A stretch of DNA of 64,000 nt from Alishewanella jeotgali KCTC 22429 (GCF_000245735.1 NZ_AHTH01000039.1:1-64000), one strand, 5' to 3'. Positions 29,300 to 37,762 are shown, counted from the first letter of the stretch. A program made the numbers and translations. The notes: a model not told the origin generated them from the letters alone.

Positions 29300-29404
29300 G
29301 GCGAAACTCCTCTGCATAGGGCGTGCACACAACCTGACACAGCTTGAATTTTATCAGACTTTACCCCACTGAAAGAGTTCGACTGATCGTGCCGGAGCAC
29401 CCTT

Positions 29405-30226
29405 TTGCCGCTACTTATTTTAGCTGTACTGACGCTGTTGATTATTGGTTTAGTGCTGGGGCAACCTTATTACCGGCGTTGGCAGCGCCAGCGCATTGCT
29501 GCCAGGCCCTTTCCTGAAGCCTGGCGTAAAATTCTGAAACAGCGGATGCCTTATTTCCGCGCCTTACCAGCCGATCTGCAATTGCAGTTAAAAAAGCATA
29601 TGCAGATTTTTATCGCCGAAAAAGCCTTTATTGGTTGCGATGGCCTGACGGTAACCGATGAAATGCGGGTGACCATCGCCGCTCAGGCCTGCCTGCTATT
29701 ACTTAACCGCCCAAATCACTATTACCCGGCATTACGCAGTATTCTGATCTACCCCTCTGCTTTTATTGTTGACACAGCACAAACCGATGCTGCGGGCTTG
29801 GTGCGGCAGGAACAACGGGTGCTCAGCGGTGAGTCCTGGGGCCAGGGCAAGGTCATTCTAAGTTGGCAGGACACGCTCTCGGGTGCTGCCGATCCGCACG
29901 ATGGCCATAATGTGGTGATCCATGAGTTTGCCCATCAACTGGATCAGGAGCAGGGGCCGACCCAGGGCGCGCCGGTGCTAAGTCGTAGTAGTGATTATCA
30001 GCAGTGGTCAAGCGTAATGCAGCAAGCGTATGACGACTTGCAGCAGCGGCTGGCGCTGGGGTTACCTGTATTGCTTGATCCCTATGGTGCCACCAACCCG
30101 GCGGAGTTTTTTGCGGTCTTGACTGAAGTATTCTTTGAAAAGCCGGCTGAGCTTAATACCGAACATCCGGCTTTATATCAGTTACTTAGCCGATTTTATC
30201 GCTTAAATCCACTGAGCTGGCAATAA
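29405..30226 (+). CDS. mtfA: MtfA-type zinc metallopeptidase
   Basis: Zinc peptidase of 273 residues with the HExxH site in VVIHEFAHQLDQEQG and a downstream glutamate region (NPAEFFAVLTEVFFEKP) as in E. coli MtfA, which binds the repressor Mlc and affects glucose PTS expression. Unlike E. coli MtfA this copy begins with a membrane helix (LLILAVLTLLIIGLVLG). The start is TTG at 29405 with GGAG seven bases upstream. Divergent from the TerB-like gene. The E. coli role may not carry over, since no ptsG or mlc is in view. Confidence 0.85.
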   Translation: MPLLILAVLTLLIIGLVLGQPYYRRWQRQRIAARPFPEAWRKILKQRMPYFRALPADLQLQLKKHMQIFIAEKAFIGCDGLTVTDEMRVTIAAQACLLLLNRPNHYYPALRSILIYPSAFIVDTAQTDAAGLVRQEQRVLSGESWGQGKVILSWQDTLSGAADPHDGHNVVIHEFAHQLDQEQGPTQGAPVLSRSSDYQQWSSVMQQAYDDLQQRLALGLPVLLDPYGATNPAEFFAVLTEVFFEKPAELNTEHPALYQLLSRFYRLNPLSWQ

Positions 30227-30306
30227 TTAGCACTACAGCATCAAATAGTCTAAAAGTATGCTGGTGTTGAATTTTTAAACTATTATTTTTTAAATTATTT
30301 AGTGCC

Positions 30307-30489
30307 CTAACCAAGCAGCATCTTAATTAATTGCGCCAGTAACAAAATAGCGACCAGTGGCAAGATCCAGCGGCCATATTTACGATAGTCCTGTTCGGCT
30401 TGCTCACCCTTGCTACCATATTTTTCCAGTAAGGGCAGTAGTAAAAACAGCACCAAAAATAACACTGCTAAGATACCAATTAACGCCAT
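30307..30489 (-). CDS. Two-helix membrane protein of 60 residues
   Basis: Predicted protein of 60 residues with two hydrophobic helices (MALIGILAVLFLVLFLLLPL and WILPLVAILLLAQLIKMLLG) joined by a charged loop (KYGSKGEQAEQDYRKYG). The start is set by AGGAGAGG four bases before the ATG at 30489. An IS10-type element is inserted 15 bases upstream of the start codon, so the ribosome binding site is kept but the original promoter now lies 1.3 kb away. Expression, if any, must come from the element. Function unknown. Confidence 0.6.
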   Translation of the reverse strand: MALIGILAVLFLVLFLLLPLLEKYGSKGEQAEQDYRKYGRWILPLVAILLLAQLIKMLLG

Positions 30490-30495
30490 CAACCT

Positions 30496-30504
30496 CTCCT
30501 TCGG
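30496..30504. repeat. Left copy of 9-bp target site duplication
   Basis: ctccttcgg directly abuts the left end of the insertion sequence; an identical copy abuts the right end at 31830-31838. Nine bases is the duplication length expected for IS10. Confidence 0.93.
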
Positions 30505-31829
30505 CTGAGGGATCCCCACAAATTGCTCCCCCATATTATCCACACTCTATCAGATCGTCCGGTGTCCAGCACCACTGAGCTATCCACTGCAAAATTTGCT
30601 TTAGCCCTTGCTGATAATATCGCCTACTTATATTAAGCTTTTGCTCTTTACAGAGCAGTATCCCAAGGGAACAAAGAGCGAGCACTCGTCTATGCTTAAC
30701 GGTATTAGCCTGATAACGTCGTTGTAAGCCAGCCTTCTCACCCGCACTGCCAAGCAGGTAATGAAACCAGTTAGCCAGGGCTGCCAAGAGCAGTAAGATC
30801 TCCAAGCGTGATTTCTTGCGAGTACCATGTAGATCGCTACCTAACCCGTAACGGTGACTTTTTTGATCCCGGAAGCTTTCTTCTATCTGCATTCGGCAGC
30901 TATAGCATTTGGCAATTTTCTCGGCATATCCATGACTTTCTGGTAAAGAGGAAACTAATAGCCAAGGCTCTTTGTATTGCCTGTTTTTATCTCTTTTCAA
31001 TAACTTGTAACCTTTTCCAACCAAAACAGCTTGTGTTTCATAGCTCTGAGATTGGGTGAGTAAGATGTTGCCGACATGCTTGGGCTTGGCTTTGGCCTTA
31101 CGATAAAATTGGTTAACAGTGATAAACTCTTCCTGCTCTGCCACTTTCAGCTTCACATTCCCTCTGACTCTGGCGACATAATGCCAGCCGAATTCGCGTA
31201 CTTGTTTTAACCAAGGCACTTTAAATCCGGCGTCTGTCACGATAATTGGCTTGCAGCCTTCTGGTAACATAGCTTTAAGTTGTTCTAAGAATGCCTGATG
31301 CAAACGGGGGCTGGTGTACTCTTCTTCAGCAGCGATTTTTTGCAACAACGTTAATGCTCTGCCGTCCGCAGCAATACTCGCTCGTAAAATAAAGTGACGC
31401 TTGGCGGTATCCGCATTACTCCAATCGACTAAAATCGTTGGATGGGAATGGGGGGTTACAACAGAAGCAGTCAACGCGGCATAAATCAATGGTAGCTCTC
31501 GTTGCAGATTGGCATTATTGAGTAATCTGTCGGCTCGCTTGATGCTGATTTTGTCTGAGGGCCCTGGCATAGCGCGACCAATTGCTGTAACGGTGCAACG
31601 AGCGTCTTTAGCAAGAGCAGTAACCGCATCTAACAAGACAGAAAATCTGGCTTTATGCATGGTTTTTGGGGTGACAAATCGGAGGAAATCAGCGAGCATA
31701 GTTTTAACATTCATGGCGAGCATCCGCGGTGTGGGATTTTTGGCGAATGATCAGATCGGGAACCGCCATGAATGTTCCCTAATCACCTAAATTTTTATTA
31801 TAACTACAAAATTTCTGGGGATACCTCAG
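30505..31829 (-). mobile_element. Complete IS10-type (IS4 family) insertion sequence, 1325 bp
   Basis: The ends read CTGAGGGATCCCCACAAATT (left) and, on the other strand, CTGAGGTATCCCCAGAAATT (right), 18 of 20 matching. Both resemble the known IS10 terminus CTGAGAGATCCCC. The element encodes one intact transposase, is within a few bases of the length of IS10 (1329 bp), and is flanked by a perfect 9-bp direct repeat. All of this indicates a recent, intact and possibly active insertion. No second copy or passenger genes are seen in this window. Confidence 0.95.
30536..31723 (-). CDS. IS10-type transposase (IS4 family, DDE)
   Basis: Transposase of 395 residues closely patterned on IS10 transposase (402 residues). 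Catalytic aspartates lie in TILVDWSNAD and IIVTDAGFKVPW; the YREK signature of the IS4 family is complete in YSCRMQIEESFRDQK with the catalytic Glu. The region RMQIEESFRDQKSHRYGLG is almost the same as in IS10. The reading frame is uninterrupted. Two possible ATG starts (31723 and 31714) both have poor ribosome binding sites, in keeping with the low translation known for IS10. The gene runs toward the 60-residue membrane protein gene. Confidence 0.95.
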   Translation of the reverse strand: MLAMNVKTMLADFLRFVTPKTMHKARFSVLLDAVTALAKDARCTVTAIGRAMPGPSDKISIKRADRLLNNANLQRELPLIYAALTASVVTPHSHPTILVDWSNADTAKRHFILRASIAADGRALTLLQKIAAEEEYTSPRLHQAFLEQLKAMLPEGCKPIIVTDAGFKVPWLKQVREFGWHYVARVRGNVKLKVAEQEEFITVNQFYRKAKAKPKHVGNILLTQSQSYETQAVLVGKGYKLLKRDKNRQYKEPWLLVSSLPESHGYAEKIAKCYSCRMQIEESFRDQKSHRYGLGSDLHGTRKKSRLEILLLLAALANWFHYLLGSAGEKAGLQRRYQANTVKHRRVLALCSLGILLCKEQKLNISRRYYQQGLKQILQWIAQWCWTPDDLIECG

Positions 31830-31838
31830 CTCCTTCGG
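31830..31838. repeat. Right copy of 9-bp target site duplication
   Basis: ctccttcgg directly follows the right inverted repeat and is identical to 30496-30504. Confidence 0.93.
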
Positions 31839-31958
31839 GCTTTTTAAGCAGCTTAGCAGCTCGCGGTTAGGGCTGCAAAAAAAGCTGTGCTGGCCAGCTA
31901 TTAGCCATTTTGGCGCCATGCTACACTAAACGCAGTTCACCTTCAGGAGAAGTAAGCT

Positions 31959-32930
31959 ATGTTGTGGGCCGTGTTAGCTCTGATTTCGGGTTTGGCGCTG
32001 TTAGTCTGGAGCGCAGATAAATTTGTCGATGGTGCTGCGGCGACAGCAAAGTATGCCGGTATGCCGCCGCTGTTAATCGGTATGTTGATTGTCGGTTTTG
32101 GTACCTCAGCACCGGAAATGGTGGTCTCTGCCATGGCTGCGGCTGATGGTAATCCGGCACTGGCACTGGGTAATGCCTACGGCTCCAATATTACCAATAT
32201 TGCGCTGATCCTCGGTTTGGTAGCGCTGTTAAGTCCTATCGCTGTGCATTCTCAGGTGCTGCGTAAAGAACTGCCCATTTTAATGTTAATTACCCTGTTC
32301 GCCGGTTGGCAGTTGTTCGATCATCAACTTAGCAGCTTTGATGCCTGGTGCTTGCTGGCGGTATTTTTTGTGTTAATGGGCTGGTCGGTATGGCAGGGCA
32401 TGCGTAATCCCCAGGATGCGATGGCAGTGGAAATGGGCGACGAGCTGGCCAGTGCCGAGCAAATGACGCTAAAGCAGGCCATTATCTGGCTGCTGGTTGG
32501 CCTGACGTTACTGATCCTGGCCTCGCGGTTACTGGTGTACGGCGCGGTGTTTATCGCACAAAGCCTGGGCGTCAGTGATCTGATAATCGGCTTAACAGTG
32601 GTCGCAGTTGGTACGTCTTTACCAGAACTGGCCTCGTCGCTGATTGCGATTAAAAAGGGCGAGCATGATATTGCGCTGGGTAACGTAATTGGCTCCAACC
32701 TGTTTAATACGCTGGCCGTGGTCGGTATCGCGGCGGCGATTGAGCCTATGGCGGTGGAAGCGGTAGTCCTGACCCGTGATTGGACGCTAATGGCCGTGCT
32801 AACCGCAGCGCTGTTTGTGATGGGCTATGGCTATAAAAAGCAAGGGCGGATCAACCGGCTGGAAGGCGCGCTGTTGCTGCTGGTCTTTATCGGTTATACC
32901 GGTTATCTGATTAGTACGGTGATTAGCTAA
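31959..32930 (+). CDS. Calcium/sodium antiporter (YrbG/CaCA family)
   Basis: Inner-membrane cation exchanger of 323 residues with about ten helices. The two inverted alpha-repeats are clear: GFGTSAPEMVVSAMAA with GNAYGSNITNIALILG in the first half, and AVGTSLPELASSLIAIKKG with GNVIGSNLFNTLAVVG in the second. These carry the ion-coordinating acidic and Asn residues. The length matches E. coli YrbG. It is followed after only 4 bases by the fusion nuclease gene, which suggests cotranscription though no common function is apparent. Confidence 0.93.
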   Translation: MLWAVLALISGLALLVWSADKFVDGAAATAKYAGMPPLLIGMLIVGFGTSAPEMVVSAMAAADGNPALALGNAYGSNITNIALILGLVALLSPIAVHSQVLRKELPILMLITLFAGWQLFDHQLSSFDAWCLLAVFFVLMGWSVWQGMRNPQDAMAVEMGDELASAEQMTLKQAIIWLLVGLTLLILASRLLVYGAVFIAQSLGVSDLIIGLTVVAVGTSLPELASSLIAIKKGEHDIALGNVIGSNLFNTLAVVGIAAAIEPMAVEAVVLTRDWTLMAVLTAALFVMGYGYKKQGRINRLEGALLLLVFIGYTGYLISTVIS

Positions 32931-32934
32931 GCCT

Positions 32935-35184
32935 ATGACGGTTAGACCAGAGCTAGATGCCCGTTACTATCTGCAGCACTTTCAGGAGTTGCTGCAGTTT
33001 GTAAAAACGCATTATGGCCCTTGTCTAACCCCCTCTGCCAGCACCTGGCTTGCCGATTTCGAACAACTCAGCATGCCAGCGCAACAGCTGCTGGTGCGGA
33101 TGCTTAACCGCAAAGGCCGGGTGTTTGCCGACAGTGAGCTGTACTATGCCGAAATTGGCCCGGTAGCGCCGCTATTAGCAGAGCTACAACAGGCTGGTTT
33201 TATCGCAATGCTTAGTGCAGCCGAACTCCCTGATTTTTGGCTGCGGCTCACTAAAGCGACGCTGTGGCAGTTGTTACAACTGGCCGCGCCGCAGTTGACA
33301 TCCCCCTTAAATGCAAAAAAAAGCCACAGCAAGCCCGAGCTGCTGCGCGCGGCCTTGACGTTGCCGGTCGATTGGCTGGGTTTGATCGCACAGTTGCCGC
33401 AACAGTATGTGGCATTGCAACGGTTGGATGCGCTTAATTATCTGTATTTTCTTTATTTTGGACGGGTCGAGCCTAACCTTTCACTGTTTACCCTGCGCGA
33501 TCTCGGGATCCGGCAAACCGGTCAGTTTAAGCAGCAATTTAGCCCGCGCTTTACCGAGCTGGCGACCGCTGAGCTGGCCTTTCAATTAGCGCAAGCCAAA
33601 CGGGCACTGGCCGATTTAAGTAAACAGCTAAAACAACAGCCGGCTGATGCCGAATCGCTGTTAAGTCCATGGCTGGAGCAAGTACAGCAGTGGCCGTCTG
33701 GCACTACTCCGGAGCTCGTGACCAAACGCAGCGAACGCTGCTATCAGCTTGGCAAATTGGCTGAGCAGCAGAAACTGCTACCATTGGCGCAGGCCTTTTA
33801 CCATCAAAGCAATGGCTTTCCGGCCAGCGAGCGTCTGGTGCGGCTGTACTGGCAGCAAGGTGATACTATTCAGTGCCAACAGCACCTGCAACAACTGTTA
33901 GAAGATCCCAGCTGTGATGAAGAATGGCTATTTGCTGAAGATTTTTATCAGCGTAAGTTTACTGCCGGTAGCCAGAGTCAGCGCCGCTCGCAGCTGACGC
34001 AGCTGCTGCACGCCGCCCCGCAAATTGGCGTAGACGAGCTCTATCTGGGGAAAGCAGAAGCCGGGCTGATTGCGCATTATCAGGCGCTCGGTTATCGGGC
34101 GTTTCATAGTGAAAATAACCTGTGGCTGGCGTTGTTTGGCCTCTGGTTCTGGCATGAGTTATTCGAACATCAGGACAGTGCGCTGCATAACCCGTTCGAG
34201 CGGCGGCCACGTAATTTAAGTGCGGGTGGCTTTTATGAGCAATTTCAAACAACCATCGAGCATAAATTAACACTGCTAGCCGCGCCTAATGCCGCAACCA
34301 TCCTGCTAAGCGCGTTAACCGCGCATTATGGCAAAGCCAATAGCCTTTTTTACTGGCATAGCGATCTCGCTGAACAGCTATTACCTTTGCTGCAATACGC
34401 GCCGCGCAGCCATCAGAAAAATGGTGAAAATGACAAAAGCGGCGAACCGGCTGAGAGTGCTCTTGCGCCAATACTCCGTGCCATGGCGCAGGACTTTAAC
34501 CGCCATAGCAGTGGCTACCCGGATTTATTGCTGATTAAAGATCAGCAGCTGCAGTTTATCGAAGTTAAAGCGCCCGGCGATAAAATTCAGCGCCATCAGC
34601 TCGCCCGGCTGCTAGCCCTGAATAACGCCGGTTTTAACGCCCGGATTGAAAAACTGCAGTGGATAGTCGACCCCAATCGGCTCTATGTGGTGCTGGATGT
34701 CGAAACTACCGGCGGCAAAGCTGGCACCGACAGGGTGATTGAAATTGGCGCGGTAAAAGTCCAGGCTGGCGAGGTGTTAGACACCTTTAGCACCCTGCTT
34801 AATCCTGGCCGCACTATCCCGTCTTTTATCAGCCGTTTAACCGGTATCAGCAACGCCATGGTGGCCGATGCGCCTACCTTTGCTGATATTGCCGACAAGC
34901 TTGCCGAGTTTTTACGAGGCGCAGTCTTTGTTGCCCATAACGCTAAGTTCGATTACGGCTTTATCCGTAGCGAGTTTGCCCGCTGTGATATCACATTCGA
35001 TATGCCGCAGCTCTGCACGGTAGTGAATATGCGCCGCTATTACCCGGGACTGCAATCCTATAGCCTGGGTAAGTTATGCGAGGAGTTTGAGATTAAACTT
35101 AATAACCACCACCGCGCCCTGGCAGATGCCACGGCCACGGCGGAGCTGCTAAAGCTGATTAATGCCCGTCGCCAGTTGGTTTAG
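32935..35184 (+). CDS. FAN1-type VRR-NUC nuclease fused to a DEDDh exonuclease
   Basis: A 749-residue protein. Residues 1 to about 575 look like a bacterial FAN1 structure-specific nuclease: a mixed helical N-terminus, a TPR-like helical middle (about 250-420), then the VRR-NUC active site PDLLLI (Asp530) and FIEVKAPGDKI (Glu543, Lys545). Residues from about 583 form a DnaQ-like 3'-5' exonuclease with all DEDDh residues: Asp588 and Glu590 (VVLDVETTG), Asp673 (HNAKFDYGF), His726 and Asp731 (HHRALADA). FAN1 acts on flaps and crosslinks; the exonuclease would trim 3' ends. The fusion in one frame is unusual to me; no frameshift is seen. Confidence 0.87.
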   Translation: MTVRPELDARYYLQHFQELLQFVKTHYGPCLTPSASTWLADFEQLSMPAQQLLVRMLNRKGRVFADSELYYAEIGPVAPLLAELQQAGFIAMLSAAELPDFWLRLTKATLWQLLQLAAPQLTSPLNAKKSHSKPELLRAALTLPVDWLGLIAQLPQQYVALQRLDALNYLYFLYFGRVEPNLSLFTLRDLGIRQTGQFKQQFSPRFTELATAELAFQLAQAKRALADLSKQLKQQPADAESLLSPWLEQVQQWPSGTTPELVTKRSERCYQLGKLAEQQKLLPLAQAFYHQSNGFPASERLVRLYWQQGDTIQCQQHLQQLLEDPSCDEEWLFAEDFYQRKFTAGSQSQRRSQLTQLLHAAPQIGVDELYLGKAEAGLIAHYQALGYRAFHSENNLWLALFGLWFWHELFEHQDSALHNPFERRPRNLSAGGFYEQFQTTIEHKLTLLAAPNAATILLSALTAHYGKANSLFYWHSDLAEQLLPLLQYAPRSHQKNGENDKSGEPAESALAPILRAMAQDFNRHSSGYPDLLLIKDQQLQFIEVKAPGDKIQRHQLARLLALNNAGFNARIEKLQWIVDPNRLYVVLDVETTGGKAGTDRVIEIGAVKVQAGEVLDTFSTLLNPGRTIPSFISRLTGISNAMVADAPTFADIADKLAEFLRGAVFVAHNAKFDYGFIRSEFARCDITFDMPQLCTVVNMRRYYPGLQSYSLGKLCEEFEIKLNNHHRALADATATAELLKLINARRQLV

Positions 35185-35217
35185 GTCAACAGGTCTTATG
35201 GTGAGGATGTAAAAGCC

Positions 35218-35334
35218 TCATCTTTGCTGAGCAACCGGATCTTGCTGATATTCATCCCGTGCTCGCTTAACACAGCGCTCGATAGTCGCAGCTTTATTCA
35301 GTAATACATCATCCGGTAGCTTAGTTACGGCCAT
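35218..35334 (-). pseudogene. hepT: Truncated HepT (HEPN toxin) remnant
   Basis: A 38-codon open frame overlaps the 3' end of mntA by 14 bases, where hepT normally starts. It encodes LPDDVLLNKAATIERCVKRA, which matches the conserved N-terminus of HepT RNase toxins as I recall it, then stops after RARDEYQQDPVAQQR. Full HepT proteins are about 135-145 residues; the catalytic RX4HXY motif and the target Tyr of AMPylation, both near the C-terminus, are absent. Only 33 bases separate the stop from the fusion nuclease gene, so the rest has been deleted, not just frameshifted. Confidence 0.78.
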
Positions 35335-35719
35335 ACACTGCTCCCTGTTCTCTGATATCCTGCAATAAACCAGCGCGGGCCTCGTTTAGTGCCGTCATTT
35401 GTGATAACACCATGGCTTCGTATATACCGACGCTGCTGTCGATAGCGTACAGGCATTTACCGGTGGTGAGGATTTGATACTGCATAACGGTAGTGGCGGC
35501 GCGAAAGTCGAGTAGATCGACTTCGCAGTTCGCCAGCTCAGCCAGGTCACTGCTAATATCCCACAGTTCAATCACATCAGCATAGCCTGCTACCAGCACA
35601 GCTAAATCTAAGTCACTGTTTTTATCGGCGGTGCCTGTTACCTGGCTGCCAAAGGCGTAAACTGCCATTAAATTTGGCAACCGTTGTTGTAGTAACTGCA
35701 GTATTGGTAAGAAATTCAA
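35321..35719 (-). CDS. mntA: MntA-type antitoxin nucleotidyltransferase
   Basis: Minimal nucleotidyltransferase of 132 residues with the GSX10DXD motif intact (GSQVTGTADKNSDLDLAVL) and a further acidic residue in CEVDLLDFRAA. In working pairs MntA neutralises HepT by adding AMP units to a tyrosine of the toxin. Here the toxin partner is only a 38-codon stub, so this is an antitoxin without its own toxin. The start is TTG at 35719 with a weak upstream GGGG; the later in-frame ATG would remove the first helix. It may guard against HepT acquired from elsewhere, but that is speculation. Confidence 0.85.
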   Translation of the reverse strand: MNFLPILQLLQQRLPNLMAVYAFGSQVTGTADKNSDLDLAVLVAGYADVIELWDISSDLAELANCEVDLLDFRAATTVMQYQILTTGKCLYAIDSSVGIYEAMVLSQMTALNEARAGLLQDIREQGAVYGRN

Positions 35720-35970
35720 ACCGGGCCCCGCGTTGCAGATGGTTAGCTGATAAACGCAGTGTAACCCTTGCTCTAGAGTAGGGCAAATGGTCAGCTCTGG
35801 GGCACTAGGCTTGACGTAAGTGATTGTGATTTAGTGTCTTAACAGGCAAGCTTAGCGATAACCTCCATGGTAATGGCTAAACTGACTTTTGTGCTGACAC
35901 TTTCTTGCTATCATAGACCACTGATACAAACAGAAATAAAGCGCGCGTCGCGGCAAAGGTAATATCGGGC

Positions 35971-36930
35971 ATGCTGAGTAATATCTTCAATAAACTTCCC
36001 AACACAGTGCGGCACTGGCTGAGTATTCTGGCGGCAGCCTTTCGGCATTGGCTTGATAGCCAGGCCTTTATTTATGCTGCCGCGCTGGCATTTTTTACGG
36101 TGTTTTCGATTGCGCCTATTTTAGTGGTCGTGGTGGCACTGGTCGGGCTGGTTATTGGTGAGCGGGCGGTGCAAGGGGAGTTATTTACCCAGCTCGAAGA
36201 AACTTTAGGGTCAGAAGCGGCTGGAGTGATACAGACTGCCGTGGTTAATTCGCAAATTGATCAAAGTGGCTTTATCCCGGCGTTAGTCGGTATTGTTGCC
36301 ACCATTATTGGTGCTACCACAGTGTTTGCACAGATGCAGCAATCTCTGAATCAGATCTGGGGTGTAGCACCGCGGCCAAAGCGTAACAATCTTTGGGCGC
36401 TGCTGAAAAGCCGCTTGTTATCGTTAACCATTATTCTGGCAATTGGTTTTATTATGATGGTGTCATTACTGCTGTCGGTGGCACTACGCAGTGTAATGGC
36501 GTTTGCGGAGGAATGGTTGCCCGTGCCAGGCTGGGCGATGGTGGGTATGGAATGGGGCCTATCCTTACTGGTGATCACCTTGCTATTTGCCGCCATGTTT
36601 AAAATTTTGCCCGACGTACTGCTGGCCTGGCGTGACGTGCTATTAGGGGCCTTTATTACCGCCTTGTTATTTACTATCGGTCGTTCTTTTATCTCTGTTT
36701 ATCTGGCCTATACCGCGACAGCCTCGGCTTACGGCGCTGCCGGTTCTTTGGCATTATTACTGCTATGGGTGAATTATTCTTCGATGATTTTGTTGTTTGG
36801 CGCGGCCTTTACCCGTGCCCATCTGGAAGGGCGAGGTAAGCCTATCCGGCCGAAAAATGTTGCGGTATGTGTGCATCGGGAGCTTATCATCGACTCGCCG
36901 CCGAATGAGCAAACGGGTACTAACAATTGA
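35971..36930 (+). CDS. YihY/BrkB family inner-membrane protein
   Basis: A 319-residue polytopic membrane protein with about six helices. It carries family hallmarks: AAALAFFTVFSIAPILVVV near the N-terminus, FAQMQQSLNQIWGV after the second helix, and SAYGAAGSLALLLLWVNYSS near the C-terminus. Once called ribonuclease BN or virulence factor BrkB, the family has no agreed function. A GTAATAT stretch precedes the ATG and the ribosome binding site is weak. It is followed after 26 bases by mtgA on the same strand. Confidence 0.9.
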   Translation: MLSNIFNKLPNTVRHWLSILAAAFRHWLDSQAFIYAAALAFFTVFSIAPILVVVVALVGLVIGERAVQGELFTQLEETLGSEAAGVIQTAVVNSQIDQSGFIPALVGIVATIIGATTVFAQMQQSLNQIWGVAPRPKRNNLWALLKSRLLSLTIILAIGFIMMVSLLLSVALRSVMAFAEEWLPVPGWAMVGMEWGLSLLVITLLFAAMFKILPDVLLAWRDVLLGAFITALLFTIGRSFISVYLAYTATASAYGAAGSLALLLLWVNYSSMILLFGAAFTRAHLEGRGKPIRPKNVAVCVHRELIIDSPPNEQTGTNN

Positions 36931-36956
36931 CGGTTGCAAGTGACTAAAGAGGCAAG

Positions 36957-37655
36957 ATGACAGAGCAGAAGCGCGGTGTATTCGGTTGGCTGGGGTTGCT
37001 ATGTTGGCGTACCTTGCAGCTGGCACTGCTATTGTTAGCGTTGGTCTTAATTTTACTTCTGATCTTACGTTTTGTGCCGCCGCCTACCACAGCCTTTATG
37101 CTGCAAAGCCCGTATCCGGTGCAGCAGCAGTGGATCAACATAGCACAATTGCCGCCACATGTACCGCTGGCGCTGGTGGCGTCAGAAGATCAGCGCTTCC
37201 CGCAGCACTTTGGTGTCGATATCAATGAAATCCGTAATGCGTTGGAGCGCTTTGACGATGGCGGCGGTTTGCGTGGCGCCAGTACCATCACCCAGCAAAC
37301 CGCAAAAAACCTGTTGTTATGGCCTGGCCGCAGTTTGCTGCGAAAAGGGTTGGAGGCAGCTTTAGCGCTAAGTCTGGAAGGGCTTTGGGGCAAAAAGCGT
37401 ATTCTGGAGGTATACCTGAATATCGCCGAATTCGGACCCGGTATTTATGGTGTGGAAGCGGCCAGTCAGTATTACTTTGGTAAATCAGCCAGCCAATTAA
37501 GCCGCAATCAGGCTGCCAGATTAGCAGTGCTGTTGCCAAGCCCGCGTCGGCGCGATCCGAATCAGTTAACACCCTACCTACAGCAACGCGTCAGTTGGGT
37601 TGAACAACAGATGCGGCAACTGGGCGCAGGCTATCTAAAACCGGTACTGGATTAA
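36957..37655 (+). CDS. mtgA: Monofunctional biosynthetic peptidoglycan transglycosylase
   Basis: Polymerises lipid II into glycan strands at the outer face of the inner membrane. The 232-residue protein has one N-terminal membrane helix (LALLLLALVLILLLILRFV) and a GT51 domain with the catalytic Glu in VASEDQRFPQHFGVD, the GASTITQQTAKNL motif, and RILEVYLNIAEFGPGIYG. Length matches E. coli MtgA (242). AGAGGCAAG precedes the ATG. It is close behind the YihY-like gene. Confidence 0.95.
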   Translation: MTEQKRGVFGWLGLLCWRTLQLALLLLALVLILLLILRFVPPPTTAFMLQSPYPVQQQWINIAQLPPHVPLALVASEDQRFPQHFGVDINEIRNALERFDDGGGLRGASTITQQTAKNLLLWPGRSLLRKGLEAALALSLEGLWGKKRILEVYLNIAEFGPGIYGVEAASQYYFGKSASQLSRNQAARLAVLLPSPRRRDPNQLTPYLQQRVSWVEQQMRQLGAGYLKPVLD

Positions 37656-37762
37656 CCCGCGTTAGCCTTTTGTCACCGTTTTCAGTCTAGCCAGTATCCA
37701 GCTAAGTTGCGCTCAGGCGCTCAGCGGCTACACTCATTATTTTGCATAAAGGAAGCAAAATA

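Noticed and set aside
26286-30226. A defence or stress island made of ABC exporter, TerB-like protein and MtfA peptidase
   Set aside because: The genes alternate strands, each has its own signals, and each family is common in core genomes of gammaproteobacteria; no tellurite or defence partner is present.
31959-35184. Functional link between the Ca2+/Na+ antiporter and the fusion nuclease
   Set aside because: The four-base spacing suggests one transcript, but nothing in either protein points to a shared process, so no system is claimed.
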